NCBI GenBank assembly: GCA_019635435.1
Contig: JAHBZM010000001.1
Coordinates: 1,488,001-1,552,000, forward strand
Direction: 5' to 3'
DNA: 64,000 nucleotides
Origin: Ramlibacter sp.
GTDB taxonomy: Bacteria; Pseudomonadota; Gammaproteobacteria; Burkholderiales; Burkholderiaceae_C
Positions 9,548 through 18,691 of this stretch are shown piece after piece. The notes below the pieces were generated by a model. That model was not told the DNA's origin, searched no databases, and worked only from the letters and a program-made list of their open reading frames with translations. Numbering within the stretch: the first letter of the stretch is position 1; every line of letters begins with the position of its first letter. Both the position numbers and the translations under genes were made by a program.

Positions 9548-10873
9548 ATGTCCAGCATGACCCCCCAGGAAATTGTTTCCGAACTCGACCGGCACATCGT
9601 CGGCCAGAAGGATGCCAAGCGCGCCGTCGCCATTGCCCTGCGCAACCGCTGGCGCCGCCAGCAGGTCGATGAAAAGCTGCGTGGCGAGATCACGCCCAAG
9701 AACATCCTGATGATCGGCCCCACCGGGGTGGGCAAGACCGAGATCGCGCGCCGCCTCGCCAGGCTGGCCGACGCCCCGTTCATCAAGGTGGAAGCCACCA
9801 AGTTCACCGAGGTGGGCTATGTGGGCAAGGATGTGGACGCCATCATCCGTGACCTGGTCGAAATTGCCGTCAAGCAGACCCGCGAGGCCGAGGTCCGCAA
9901 GTTCCGTACCCGCGCCGAAGACGCGGCCGAAGACCGCATCCTGGACATCCTGATCCCCCCGCCGCGGGTTGCGGACTCGGCCGGCACGCCGCCCGACGGG
10001 GCCGCCCGCCAGGCCTTCCGCAAGAAGCTGCGCGAGGGCCAGCTGGACGACAAGGACATCGAGATCGACCTGGCCGAATCGCGCGTGCCGCTGGAGATCA
10101 TGGGGCCCGCGGGCATGGAGGAAATGACCGAGCAGCTGCGCGGCATGTTCGGCCAGCTGGGCCAGAACCGGCGCAAGACCCGCAAGCTCAAGGTGGCCGA
10201 GGCCATGAAGCTGCTGGTCGAGGAAGAGGCCGCCAAGCTGGTCAACGAGGACGAGATCCGCTCGGTGGCCATCACCAACGCGGAGCAGAACGGCATCGTC
10301 TTCATCGACGAAATCGACAAGGTGGCCTCGCGCAGCGATGTCAGCGGCGCCGACGTGTCACGCCAGGGCGTGCAGCGCGACCTGCTGCCGCTGGTGGAAG
10401 GCACGACCGTGTCCACCAAATACGGCCCCATCAAGACCGACCACATCCTGTTCATTGCGAGCGGCGCCTTCCATCTGGCCCGGCCCAGTGACCTGATCCC
10501 CGAGCTGCAGGGCCGGCTGCCCATCCGCGTCGAGCTGCAGTCCCTCTCGGTGCAGGACTTCGAGGCCATCCTCACCCAGACCCATGCCTCGCTGGTCAAG
10601 CAGTACCAGGCCTTGCTGGCCACCGAGAACGTCACCATCGCCTTCACGCCCGAGGGCATCACGCGGCTTGCGTCGATCGCCTTCGACGTCAACGAGCGCA
10701 CCGAAAACATCGGCGCGCGCCGTCTGGCCACCGTGATGGAGCGCCTGCTGGACGATGTGAGCTACGAGGCCACCCAGCTCGGCGGGCAGACCGTGACCAT
10801 CGACGCTGCCTACGTGGACGCGCGGCTGCAGGAACTCAGCCGCAACGAGGATTTGTCCCGCTACATCCTTTAG
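9548..10873 (+). CDS. hslU: HslU ATPase subunit of the HslVU protease
   Basis: AAA+ unfoldase (441 residues) that feeds substrates to HslV. Walker A GPTGVGKTE (about residues 58-66), Walker B VFIDEID, the I-domain insertion between them (about 110-240) and sensor II (IGARRLATVMERLL). The C-terminus (SRYIL) is the HslV-docking tail typical of the family. Directly downstream of hslV; a G+C-rich hairpin follows the stop. Confidence 0.97.
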   Translation: MSSMTPQEIVSELDRHIVGQKDAKRAVAIALRNRWRRQQVDEKLRGEITPKNILMIGPTGVGKTEIARRLARLADAPFIKVEATKFTEVGYVGKDVDAIIRDLVEIAVKQTREAEVRKFRTRAEDAAEDRILDILIPPPRVADSAGTPPDGAARQAFRKKLREGQLDDKDIEIDLAESRVPLEIMGPAGMEEMTEQLRGMFGQLGQNRRKTRKLKVAEAMKLLVEEEAAKLVNEDEIRSVAITNAEQNGIVFIDEIDKVASRSDVSGADVSRQGVQRDLLPLVEGTTVSTKYGPIKTDHILFIASGAFHLARPSDLIPELQGRLPIRVELQSLSVQDFEAILTQTHASLVKQYQALLATENVTIAFTPEGITRLASIAFDVNERTENIGARRLATVMERLLDDVSYEATQLGGQTVTIDAAYVDARLQELSRNEDLSRYIL

Positions 10874-10881
10874 GGCCTGTT

Positions 10882-10905
10882 AACGCCGCTTGCGGCGGCG
10901 TTCTT
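10882..10905 (+). terminator. Hairpin after hslU
   Basis: AACGCCGC (10882-10889) pairs with GCGGCGTT (10895-10902) across a 5-base loop, followed by a pyrimidine-rich tract rather than a pure T run. Probable end of the hslVU transcript. Confidence 0.55.
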
Positions 10906-11056
10906 CCTCCTGGGGCACCTGGCGGCGAGGTGACCCTCCGATTTCCTCACCCATCACTTTGAGTGTGCGCTCTAAGTGCTTCATTTAGAACGTTTTTCGA
11001 GCATCTCCTGCTTGCAAAAACGCTGCTAAGTCGTTGATTTCATTGCAAAAAAGTGT

Positions 11057-11083
11057 AGCCGGCCTCTTGCGGCCGGTTTTTTT
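11057..11083 (+). terminator. Rho-independent terminator upstream of mraZ
   Basis: CCGGCC (11059-11064) pairs with GGCCGG (11071-11076) across a 6-base loop, followed directly by seven T (11077-11083). It separates hslVU from the dcw cluster. The 298-base gap between hslU and mraZ otherwise holds the hslU hairpin and the MraZ boxes, and presumably the dcw promoter, which I could not assign. Confidence 0.75.
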
Positions 11084-11090
11084 CCTGCTA

Positions 11091-11126
11091 CAGTGCAAAA
11101 AAGTGCAATTAAGTGGTGAAAAGTGC
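11091..11126 (+). promoter_or_regulatory. MraZ operator: four AGTG boxes at 10-base spacing
   Basis: The element (A/C)AGTG(C/G) starts at 11091, 11101, 11111 and 11121, exactly one helical turn apart, 46 bases upstream of the mraZ start. MraZ is known to repress its own operon through short direct repeats spaced 10 bases apart, so this is the expected autoregulatory operator. Confidence 0.75.
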
Positions 11127-11171
11127 GTTTGGGCCTTTCGCCGGTCGTTTCCATTGTGAGGGTACAGCAAG

Positions 11172-11600
11172 GTGTTTCAAGGGGCTTCGTCTCTGAGTCT
11201 GGATGCGAAGGGTCGGCTTTCCGTGCCGACCCGGCATCGTGACGTCCTGAGCGCGACGGCCTCCGGCCAGCTCACCATCACCAAGCACCCGCATGGCTGC
11301 CTCATGATCTTCCCGCGCCCCGAGTGGGAGAAGTTCCGCGAGCGGGTGGCCGCGCTGCCCATGTCGGCCCAGTGGTGGAAGCGGGTCTTCCTGGGCAACG
11401 CCATGGATGTGGAGCTCGATGGCACCGGCCGCGTGCTGGTGTCGCCCGAGCTGCGCGAGGCAGCCGGCATATCACGCGAGACCATGCTGCTGGGCATGGG
11501 CAATCACTTCGAGCTCTGGGACAAGGCCACCTACGAGGCCAAGGAGGCCGAGGCGATGCAAGGCCAGATGCCCGATGTGTTCAAGGACTTCTCTTTCTGA
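11172..11600 (+). CDS. mraZ: Transcriptional regulator MraZ
   Basis: AbrB-like DNA-binding protein (142 residues) that forms a ring oligomer and represses the dcw cluster from repeats upstream of its own gene. Two copies of the SpoVT/AbrB-like fold: SSLSLDAKGRLSVPTRHR near the N-terminus and ELDGTGRVLVSPELREAA in the second half. GTG start with GAGGG 9 bases upstream. First gene of the operon; rsmH follows after 9 bases. Confidence 0.95.
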   Translation: MFQGASSLSLDAKGRLSVPTRHRDVLSATASGQLTITKHPHGCLMIFPRPEWEKFRERVAALPMSAQWWKRVFLGNAMDVELDGTGRVLVSPELREAAGISRETMLLGMGNHFELWDKATYEAKEAEAMQGQMPDVFKDFSF

Positions 11601-11609
11601 AGGCCGGCG

Positions 11610-12527
11610 GTGGACCCCACATGGCAACACACCACCGTCTTGTTGAGCGAAGCAGTCGAATCTCTCCTCACCAAGCCGGATGCAACCTACATCGATGCCA
11701 CCTTTGGCCGCGGCGGACATTCACGCCTGCTGTTGTCCAGGCTGGCCCCCGGGGGGCGCCTGATTGCCTTCGACAAGGACCCCGACGCCATCTCAGAAGC
11801 CTCGCGCATCTCCGATGCGCGTTTTTCCATCCGCCACGAGGGCTTTCGCCACCTGGGCGAGCTGCCCGCGCACAGTGCCGCCGGCGTGTTGATGGACCTG
11901 GGCGTGAGCTCGCCGCAGATCGACAACCCGTCACGCGGTTTCAGTTTCAGGTTCGACGGCCCGCTGGACATGCGCATGGACACCACGCGCGGCGAGAGCG
12001 TGGCGCAGTGGCTGGCATCGGCGGAAGTTCAACAGATTGCGGAGGTGATTCGTGACTATGGCGAAGAACGGTTTGCTGTTCAGATTGCAAAGGCGATTGT
12101 TGCTCGCCGACAGGAGCGGGGCGCAATTTCAACCACCGCCGAGCTGGCCCAGCTCGTGGCTGGCACGGTCAAAACCCGCGAGCAGGGCCAGGACCCTGCA
12201 ACGCGCACATTTCAGGCTCTTCGGATTTTCATCAATGCCGAGCTTGAAGAGCTGCAACAGGCGCTAGAGGCCAGCCTGGATGTATTGCAACCCGGAGGCC
12301 GGCTCGTGGTGATCAGCTTTCACTCGCTGGAAGACCGCATCGTCAAGCAGTTCGTCGCGAAGCACTCGCGCGAGGTCTATGACCGGCGCGCGCCGTTTGC
12401 CGCGCCCCAGCCCATGAAGCTGCAGGCGCTGGACCGCATCAAGCCCAGCGCCGCCGAGATCGCCGCCAACCCGCGTTCGCGCAGCGCCATCATGCGCGTG
12501 GCGCAGCGCACGGAGGTGCAGGCATGA
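11610..12527 (+). CDS. rsmH: 16S rRNA (cytosine1402-N4)-methyltransferase
   Basis: RsmH (MraW), 305 residues, adds the N4 methyl group to C1402 of 16S rRNA in the ribosomal P site using SAM. Family N-terminus HTTVLLSEAVE, SAM motif DATFGRGGHS, LMDLGVSSPQID, and the C-terminal VVISFHSLEDRIVK. GTG start at 11610. Conserved second position of dcw clusters. Confidence 0.96.
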   Translation: MDPTWQHTTVLLSEAVESLLTKPDATYIDATFGRGGHSRLLLSRLAPGGRLIAFDKDPDAISEASRISDARFSIRHEGFRHLGELPAHSAAGVLMDLGVSSPQIDNPSRGFSFRFDGPLDMRMDTTRGESVAQWLASAEVQQIAEVIRDYGEERFAVQIAKAIVARRQERGAISTTAELAQLVAGTVKTREQGQDPATRTFQALRIFINAELEELQQALEASLDVLQPGGRLVVISFHSLEDRIVKQFVAKHSREVYDRRAPFAAPQPMKLQALDRIKPSAAEIAANPRSRSAIMRVAQRTEVQA

Positions 12528-12548
12528 GCGCCGCCCGGCCGCCCGTAG

Positions 12549-12607
12549 GCGCGAAGGCCCCCTCGGGGGGCAGCGTCGTACACGCAGTGACAAGCGTGGG
12601 GGTCATC
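12549..12607 (+). repeat. Intergenic dispersed repeat, rsmH-ftsL gap
   Basis: Contains the hairpin CCCCCTCGGGGGG, then CAGCG, then a CACGCAGTGACAAGCGTGGGGG block. A very similar sequence lies at 33182-33247 between mtgA and aroE on the same strand although the genes there run the other way. It fills most of the 82-base gap. Confidence 0.7.
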
Positions 12608-12609
12608 CT

Positions 12610-12921
12610 GTGACCCGGCTCAACCTGGTCCTGCTGCTGGCGGTGCTGGCGAGCGCGCTGTACCTGGTGCGCACGCAATACGAATCGCGCCGCCTGTTCA
12701 CCGAGATCGACAAGGCCCAGAGCGAGGCCCACCGGCTGGAGATCGAGGCCGAGCGGCTCAAGGTCGAGCGGCGCGCGCAGTCCACGCCGGCGCGCGTGGA
12801 AAAGCTCGCCAAGGAAAAACTGGAGATGCGCACCACCAGCCCGGCCATCACGCAGTACGTGACCTACCAGGGCGCGCCGGTGCCCGTGCCGGGCGCCCCC
12901 GCCGCCGGAGGCCGCCCATGA
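12610..12921 (+). CDS. ftsL: Cell division protein FtsL
   Basis: Small bitopic divisome protein (103 residues): short cytoplasmic N-terminus, one membrane helix (about residues 4-20), then a periplasmic coiled coil (about 25-75). FtsL with FtsB and FtsQ links early and late divisome parts and activates FtsWI. GTG start at 12610. Identity rests on size, topology and position between rsmH and ftsI, since FtsL sequence is weakly conserved. Overlaps ftsI by 4 bases (ATGA). Confidence 0.9.
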   Translation: MTRLNLVLLLAVLASALYLVRTQYESRRLFTEIDKAQSEAHRLEIEAERLKVERRAQSTPARVEKLAKEKLEMRTTSPAITQYVTYQGAPVPVPGAPAAGGRP

Positions 12922-14651
12922 GCCGCAGCGTGCTTTACGCTTCCAGCCCGCTGCTGGCCAGCAAGACGCCGGTCTGGCGCAGCAAATTCATCGTGGCCAT
13001 GGTGGCGCTGGCGTTTGCGGGCCTGGTGGGCCGCGCGGCCTGGGTCCAGGTGTTTGGCAACGACTTCTTCCAGAAGCAGGGCGAGGTGCGGTTTGCCCGC
13101 ACGCTGGAGCTGCCCGCCAACCGCGGCCGCATCCTGGACCGCAATGGCGTGCTGCTGGCCACCTCGGTGCCCGCGCCCAGCATCTGGGCCATTCCCGAGG
13201 ACGTGAACGCCACGCCCGCGCAGCTGACCCAGCTCGCGCGCCTGCTCGAGATGAGCGCGGGCGAGCTCAGGAAGAAGCTGGCCGACGAGGACAAGACCTT
13301 CGTCTGGCTCAAGCGCCAGGTCGATGAGCCGGTCGCGCGCGAGATCGCGGCGCTCAAGCTCAAGGGCGTGTACCAGCGCAAGGAATACAAGCGCCAGTAC
13401 CCCGAGGGCGAGGCCGTGGCCCACGTGGTGGGCTTCACCAACATCGAGGACAAGGGCCAGGAAGGCATCGAGCTGGCCTTCAACAAGGACCTGGCCGGCC
13501 GCCCCGGTTCACGCCGCGTGCTCAAGGACCGGCTGGGCCAGGTGGTCGAAGACATGGGCGACACCGTGGCCGCGGTGGACGGCAAGGACCTGCAGCTGTC
13601 CATTGACAGCAAGGTGCAGTTCTTCGCCTACCAGAAGCTGCGCGACTCGGTGCTGGCCAACAAGGCGCGCGCCGGCAGCGTGGTGGTGCTCGACACCGTG
13701 ACCGGCGAGCTGTTGGCGCTGGCCAATTTCCCGAGCTACTCGCCCGACAAGCGCGAGACGCTGACCGGTTCGCGCCTGCGCAACATCGCGCTCACCGATG
13801 TGTTCGAGCCCGGCTCGACCATGAAACCCTTCACCATCGGGCTGGCGCTGGAAACCGGGCGCGTGACCCCGCACACCATGATCCAGACCGCGCCGGGCTA
13901 CGTCACCCTCGGCGGCGCGCGCATTTCCGATTCGCACCCGCACGGGATGCTGTCGGTGCAGGAAGTGATCCAGAAGTCCAGCAACATCGGCACGCTCAAG
14001 ATCGCGCTGCAGATGCAGCCGCGCGAGATGTGGGAGCTGTTCTCGCAGGCCGGCTTTGGCCAGAAGCCGCAACTGCGCTTCCCCGGCGCGGTGACCGGGC
14101 GGCTGCGGCCCTACAAGAACTGGCGCCCGGTGGAACAGGCCACCATGTCGTACGGCTACGGCCTGTCGGCCAGCCTGTTCCAGATGGCGCGCTCCTACAC
14201 CGTGTTCGCGCACGACGGCCAGATCATTCCCGCCACGCTGCTCAAGAGCGCCGAGCCCGCCGCGGGCGTGCAGGTGCTGTCGCCCAAAACCGTGGCCCAG
14301 GTCCGCACCATGCTGCAGATGGCCGCCGGCCCCGGCGGCACCGGCCCCAAGGCGCAGACGGTGGGCTACTCGGTGGGCGGCAAGTCCGGCACCGCCTACA
14401 AGCAGGCGGGCAAGGGCTACGCCACCAACAAGTACCGCTCATGGTTCGTGGGCATGGCGCCGATCGACAAGCCCCGCATCATCGTGGCCGTGATGGTCGA
14501 CGAGCCCAGCGCCGGCAAGTACTACGGCGGCGACGTGGCCGCCCCCGTCTTCAGCGAGGTGGTCCAGCAGACCCTGCGCATGATGGGCGTGCAGCCCGAC
14601 ATGGCCGTCAAGCCGCAGATCGTGGCCGAGTCGGTGGAGGAGTCATTCTGA
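12918..14651 (+). CDS. ftsI: Peptidoglycan transpeptidase FtsI (PBP3)
   Basis: Class B penicillin-binding protein, 577 residues, that cross-links septal peptidoglycan. One N-terminal membrane helix (about residues 24-46), the non-catalytic PBP dimerisation domain (about 60-210) and the transpeptidase domain with S300-x-x-K303 (STMK), SSN at 354-356 and KSGT at 489-492, so the active site is complete. ATG overlaps ftsL by 4 bases; its stop shares one base with the murE start. Confidence 0.97.
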   Translation: MSRSVLYASSPLLASKTPVWRSKFIVAMVALAFAGLVGRAAWVQVFGNDFFQKQGEVRFARTLELPANRGRILDRNGVLLATSVPAPSIWAIPEDVNATPAQLTQLARLLEMSAGELRKKLADEDKTFVWLKRQVDEPVAREIAALKLKGVYQRKEYKRQYPEGEAVAHVVGFTNIEDKGQEGIELAFNKDLAGRPGSRRVLKDRLGQVVEDMGDTVAAVDGKDLQLSIDSKVQFFAYQKLRDSVLANKARAGSVVVLDTVTGELLALANFPSYSPDKRETLTGSRLRNIALTDVFEPGSTMKPFTIGLALETGRVTPHTMIQTAPGYVTLGGARISDSHPHGMLSVQEVIQKSSNIGTLKIALQMQPREMWELFSQAGFGQKPQLRFPGAVTGRLRPYKNWRPVEQATMSYGYGLSASLFQMARSYTVFAHDGQIIPATLLKSAEPAAGVQVLSPKTVAQVRTMLQMAAGPGGTGPKAQTVGYSVGGKSGTAYKQAGKGYATNKYRSWFVGMAPIDKPRIIVAVMVDEPSAGKYYGGDVAAPVFSEVVQQTLRMMGVQPDMAVKPQIVAESVEESF

Positions 14652-16141
14652 TGCTGGAACTGCGCACCCCCGACGACGCCGCACAGTGGCTGCACGGCCG
14701 CGTCACGGGCACGCTGCACACCGACAGCCGCAAGGTGGGCGCGGGCGACGGCTTCATCGCCTGGCCCGGCGCGGCCACCGATGGCCGGCTGCATGTGCCG
14801 TCGGCACTGGCGCAGGGCGCCACCGCGTGCCTGGTGGAGCAGGCCGGGGTAGAGGCCTTTGGCTTTGCCGGCGAGGCCACCGCAACCTACGGCCAGCTCA
14901 AGGCCGCGACCGGCCCCATCGCGGCCGCCTATTACGAGGCGCCTTCACAGCAGCTTGATGTGGTGGCCGTGACCGGCACCAACGGCAAAACCTCCACCGC
15001 CTGGTGGCTGGCCTGCGCGCTATCAAATCTGGAGCAGCCCAAGGCCGTCCCTTGTGGACTCGTGGGCACTTTGGGCATTGGCCAGCCGCCCGCGGTCGAA
15101 TTCAACGGCCTCACCACGCCCGACCCGGTGCTGCTGCAGCGCCACCTGCGCCGTTTTGTGGACCAGGGGTTGAAGGCCTGCGCCATCGAGGCGTCGTCGG
15201 TCGGCATCGTGGAGCGGCGCCTTGATGGCACGCAGATCCGTGTGGCGGTGTTCACCAATTTCTCGCAGGACCACCTCGACTACCACGGCACCATGGACGC
15301 CTACTGGGCCGCCAAGCGCGAGCTGTTCCGCTGGCCGGGCCTGGGTGCTGCCGTGGTCAACCTTGACGACGCGCGCGGCGCCGCGCTGGCGGCCGAGCTG
15401 GCCGACCAGGCGCTGGACCTGTGGACGGTCTCCTGCGTGGAGCCGGCGCGGCTGCGGGCCAGCGAGATCGGCTACGACGACGCCCGCGGCCTGCGGTTCA
15501 CCGTGGCCGAAGGCGACGAGCAGCACCCGCTGCAGACGCAGCTGGTGGGGCAGTTCAACGTGTCCAACCTGCTGGGCGTGATCGGCGCCATGCGGGCGCT
15601 GGGCGTGCCACTGGCCGAGGCCGTCAAGGCCTGTGGCAGCCTGCTGCCCGTGCCGGGCCGCATGGAGCGCATTGCGCTGGCGGGCCAGCCGCTGGTGGCG
15701 GTGGATTACGCCCACACGCCCGACGCGCTGGACAAGACCCTGCAGGCCCTGCGCCCGATGGCCGCGCAGCGCGGCGGCGCGCTCTGGTGCGTGTTCGGCT
15801 GCGGCGGTGAACGCGACGCCACCAAGCGCCCCCTGATGGCTGCCGTGGCCGAGAAAAATGCCGACCGCGTGGTCGTGACCAGCGACAACCCGCGCGGCGA
15901 AAAGCCCGAGGCCATCATCAGCCAGGTGCTGCTGGGCCTGAGCCACGACGAGTGCGTGGAGGTGCAGGTGGACCGTGCGCTGGCCATTGCCGGCGCGGTG
16001 CGCAAGGCCGCGCCCGCCGACGTGATCCTCATCGCCGGCAAGGGCCACGAGGATTACCAGGAAGTGGCGGGCGCGAAGCACCCGTTTTCCGACGTGGCCC
16101 ATGCGCGCGCGGCGCTGCGCGCCCGGGGGGAGGCCGCATGA
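14651..16141 (+). CDS. murE: UDP-MurNAc-L-Ala-D-Glu:meso-DAP ligase MurE
   Basis: Cytoplasmic Mur ligase, 496 residues, adding the third amino acid to the peptidoglycan stem peptide. ATP loop GTNGKTSTAWW, central Mur domain, and the C-terminal DNPR motif (TSDNPRGEKPE) that in this family marks meso-diaminopimelate use. The segment encoded by 15019-15073 corresponds to a dispersed repeat and uses atypical codons. Overlaps ftsI by 1 base and murF by 4. Confidence 0.96.
   Translation: MLELRTPDDAAQWLHGRVTGTLHTDSRKVGAGDGFIAWPGAATDGRLHVPSALAQGATACLVEQAGVEAFGFAGEATATYGQLKAATGPIAAAYYEAPSQQLDVVAVTGTNGKTSTAWWLACALSNLEQPKAVPCGLVGTLGIGQPPAVEFNGLTTPDPVLLQRHLRRFVDQGLKACAIEASSVGIVERRLDGTQIRVAVFTNFSQDHLDYHGTMDAYWAAKRELFRWPGLGAAVVNLDDARGAALAAELADQALDLWTVSCVEPARLRASEIGYDDARGLRFTVAEGDEQHPLQTQLVGQFNVSNLLGVIGAMRALGVPLAEAVKACGSLLPVPGRMERIALAGQPLVAVDYAHTPDALDKTLQALRPMAAQRGGALWCVFGCGGERDATKRPLMAAVAEKNADRVVVTSDNPRGEKPEAIISQVLLGLSHDECVEVQVDRALAIAGAVRKAAPADVILIAGKGHEDYQEVAGAKHPFSDVAHARAALRARGEAA
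15019..15073 (+). repeat. Dispersed AT-rich mini-repeat, copy in murE
   Basis: Starts GCTATCAAATCTGGAGC and continues with AAGGCCGTCC and TGGACTC blocks, matching the copy at 30737 in outline. It is read as part of MurE just after the ATP loop region. Confidence 0.5.
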
Positions 16142-17520
16142 TGCGCCTGCGTGACGCCATGGCCTGGCTGCCCGGGGGCCGCCTGGTGGGCGACCCCGAG
16201 ACCCAGGTGCAGCGCGTGCACACCGACACCCGCACGCTGGCCGCGGGCGACCTGTTCGTGGCGCTCAAGGGCGAGCGGTTCGATGCCAACGCCTTCCTGG
16301 CCGACGCGCGGCAGCAGGGCGCCGTGGCCGCCATCGCGCACCGGGGCGCCTTGCCGCCGGGCCTGCCGGGCATCGAGGTGGACGACACCCGGCTCGCGCT
16401 TGGCGCGCTGGCCGCGGGCTGGCGCGCGCAGTTCAGCCTGCCGCTGGTCGCGGTCACGGGCAGCAACGGCAAGACCACGGTGACGCAGATGATCGCCGCC
16501 ATCCTGAAAGCCTGGCGTGGCGACGGCGCGCTGGCCACCCAGGGCAACTTCAACAACGACATCGGCGTGCCGCTCACGCTGCTGCGGCTTCGCGCCAGCC
16601 ACCAGGTCGCGGTGGTTGAACTGGGCATGAACCACCCGGGCGAGATTGCCTACCTCGGCCAGATCGCGCAGCCCACCGTGGCCCTGGTCAACAACGCGCA
16701 GCGCGAGCATCTGGAGTTCATGGCCACGGTCGAGGCCGTGGCGCGGGAAAACGGCACCGTGATCAGCGCGCTGGACGCGCGCGGCGTGGCGGTGTTCCCC
16801 GCCGACGAAGAATTCACCCCCGTCTGGGCCAGCCTCGCGGGCGCGCGCGCCTGCCTGCGCTTTGGCGCCGCCGCGGGGGCCGACATCAGTTTGGCCGGTA
16901 CTGAGTGGACTGCAGGGCATTGGCAGGTGGGGGTGCAAACGCCCGCCGGAGTGCTGGCGTATGCCCTCCATATCGCCGGCCGCCACAACGTGCGCAACTC
17001 GCTGGCCGCGGTCGCCTGCGCGCTGGCCGCCGGTGCGCCGCTGGCCGCGATCCAGCAGGGGCTGGAAGGCTTTGCGCCGGTCAAGGGCCGGTCGCGCGCC
17101 TTCGCCGTGGCGCTGGGCGGGCGCCAGCTCACCGTGGTGGACGACACCTACAACGCCAACCCCGACTCGGTGCTGGCCGCCATTGACGTGCTGGCCGAAC
17201 TGCCCGGCCCGCACCTGCTGGTGCTGGGCGACATGGGCGAGGTGGGCGACCAGGGGCCGCGCTTTCATGCCGAGGTGGGCGCGCATGCGCGGGCCATGGG
17301 CATCGCGCAGCTGTTCACGCTGGGCGAGCAGTCCCGCGCCATGGGCGGGCGCCACTTTGACAGCGTGGAGGCCCTCAACGCCGCCGTGCTGGCGGCGCTG
17401 CCGGGCGCCGGCAGCGTGCTGGTCAAGGGTTCGCGATTCATGAAGATGGAGCGGGTCATCGAGGCCATCGCGGCGCAATCACAACCCCAAGCTGCCGAGG
17501 AGACCCGTCATGCTGCTTAG
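16138..17520 (+). CDS. murF: UDP-MurNAc-tripeptide:D-Ala-D-Ala ligase MurF
   Basis: Mur ligase, 460 residues, that completes the UDP-MurNAc pentapeptide. ATP loop GSNGKTTVTQMI, QGNFNNDIGVPLTLL and ELGMNHPGEI typical of MurF, then DDTYNANPDSV in the C-terminal domain. Start ATG at 16138 overlaps the murE stop (ATGA); the next codon is also ATG. The frame is open upstream inside murE but that is a shadow. Overlaps mraY by 11 bases. Confidence 0.96.
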   Translation: MMRLRDAMAWLPGGRLVGDPETQVQRVHTDTRTLAAGDLFVALKGERFDANAFLADARQQGAVAAIAHRGALPPGLPGIEVDDTRLALGALAAGWRAQFSLPLVAVTGSNGKTTVTQMIAAILKAWRGDGALATQGNFNNDIGVPLTLLRLRASHQVAVVELGMNHPGEIAYLGQIAQPTVALVNNAQREHLEFMATVEAVARENGTVISALDARGVAVFPADEEFTPVWASLAGARACLRFGAAAGADISLAGTEWTAGHWQVGVQTPAGVLAYALHIAGRHNVRNSLAAVACALAAGAPLAAIQQGLEGFAPVKGRSRAFAVALGGRQLTVVDDTYNANPDSVLAAIDVLAELPGPHLLVLGDMGEVGDQGPRFHAEVGAHARAMGIAQLFTLGEQSRAMGGRHFDSVEALNAAVLAALPGAGSVLVKGSRFMKMERVIEAIAAQSQPQAAEETRHAA

Positions 17521-18688
17521 TCTGGCCCAGTGGCTGCAGACCCTGTCGCCCGAGTTCGGGTTCTTCCGCGTGTTCCAGTACCTGACCCTGCGCGCCGTGA
17601 TGGCCGCCATGACGGCGCTGCTGATCGGCCTGCTGGCGGGCCCGTTCGTGATCCGCCGGCTGGCCGAGCTCAAGATCGGCCAGCCAGTGCGCGGCTACGG
17701 CATGCAGACCCATCTGGCCAAGAGCGGCACGCCCACCATGGGCGGCGTGCTGATCCTGATGTCCATCGCCATCTCCACGTTGCTGTGGTTTGACCTGTCC
17801 AACCGCTTTGTCTGGATCGTGCTGCTGGTCACGCTGGGGTTCGGCGCCATCGGCTGGGTCGATGACTGGCGCAAGGTGGTGCACAAGGACCCCGAGGGCA
17901 TGCGCTCGCGCGAGAAGTATTTCTGGCAATCGGTGATCGGCCTGGTGGCCGCGCTGTACCTGGTGTTCAGCATTTCCGAAAGCTCCAACCTGCGCGTGGT
18001 CGAGCTGTTCTTCAAGTGGGTGCAGTCGGGCTTTGACCTGAGCCTGCCGCCCAAGGCCGGCCTGATGCTGCCGTTCTTCAAGGAAGTCAGCTATCCGCTG
18101 GGCGTGCTGGGCTTCGTGGTCCTGACCTACCTGGTGATTGTGGGCTCCAGCAATGCGGTGAACCTGACCGACGGCCTCGATGGCCTGGCCATCATGCCGG
18201 TGGTGATGGTGGGCTCGGCGCTGGGCGTGTTTGCCTATGTCACGGGCAGCGCGGTGTACTCCAGGTACCTGCTGTTCCCCTACATCCCCGGCTCGGGCGA
18301 GCTGCTGATCTTCTGCGCCGCCATGGCGGGTGCGGGCCTGGCCTTCCTCTGGTTCAACACCCACCCGGCCCAGGTGTTCATGGGCGATGTGGGCGCGCTC
18401 GCGCTGGGCGGCGCGCTGGGCACCATCGCGGTCATCGTGCGCCAGGAAATCGTGCTGTCCATCATGGGCGGCATCTTCGTGGTCGAGGCCCTGTCGGTCA
18501 TGGCGCAGGTCATGTACTTCAAGTACACCAAGCGCCGCTATGGCGAGGGCCGGCGCATCCTCAAGATGGCGCCGTTGCACCATCACTTTGAAAAGAGCGG
18601 CTGGAAGGAAACGCAGGTGGTCGTGCGCTTCTGGATCATCACCATGCTGTTGTGCCTGGTGGGCCTGTCCACCCTGAAATTGCGCTGA
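17510..18688 (+). CDS. mraY: Phospho-N-acetylmuramoyl-pentapeptide-transferase MraY
   Basis: Integral membrane enzyme, 392 residues with about ten helices, that transfers phospho-MurNAc-pentapeptide to undecaprenyl phosphate to give lipid I. Recognisable motifs: GTPTMGG, NLTDGLDGLA (Mg-binding Asp residues), MGDVGALALGG and the HHHFEKSGW loop. Start lies inside the end of murF; murD follows after 3 bases. Confidence 0.97.
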   Translation: MLLSLAQWLQTLSPEFGFFRVFQYLTLRAVMAAMTALLIGLLAGPFVIRRLAELKIGQPVRGYGMQTHLAKSGTPTMGGVLILMSIAISTLLWFDLSNRFVWIVLLVTLGFGAIGWVDDWRKVVHKDPEGMRSREKYFWQSVIGLVAALYLVFSISESSNLRVVELFFKWVQSGFDLSLPPKAGLMLPFFKEVSYPLGVLGFVVLTYLVIVGSSNAVNLTDGLDGLAIMPVVMVGSALGVFAYVTGSAVYSRYLLFPYIPGSGELLIFCAAMAGAGLAFLWFNTHPAQVFMGDVGALALGGALGTIAVIVRQEIVLSIMGGIFVVEALSVMAQVMYFKYTKRRYGEGRRILKMAPLHHHFEKSGWKETQVVVRFWIITMLLCLVGLSTLKLR

Positions 18689-18691
18689 GCC

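Noticed and set aside
10985..11170. Minus-strand frame between hslU and mraZ.
   Set aside because: It runs through the terminator and the MraZ boxes; no start signal or domain.
16892..16975. Further mini-repeat copy in murF (GTGGACTGCAGGGC).
   Set aside because: Only one short block matches; the AT-rich ends of the repeat are missing.
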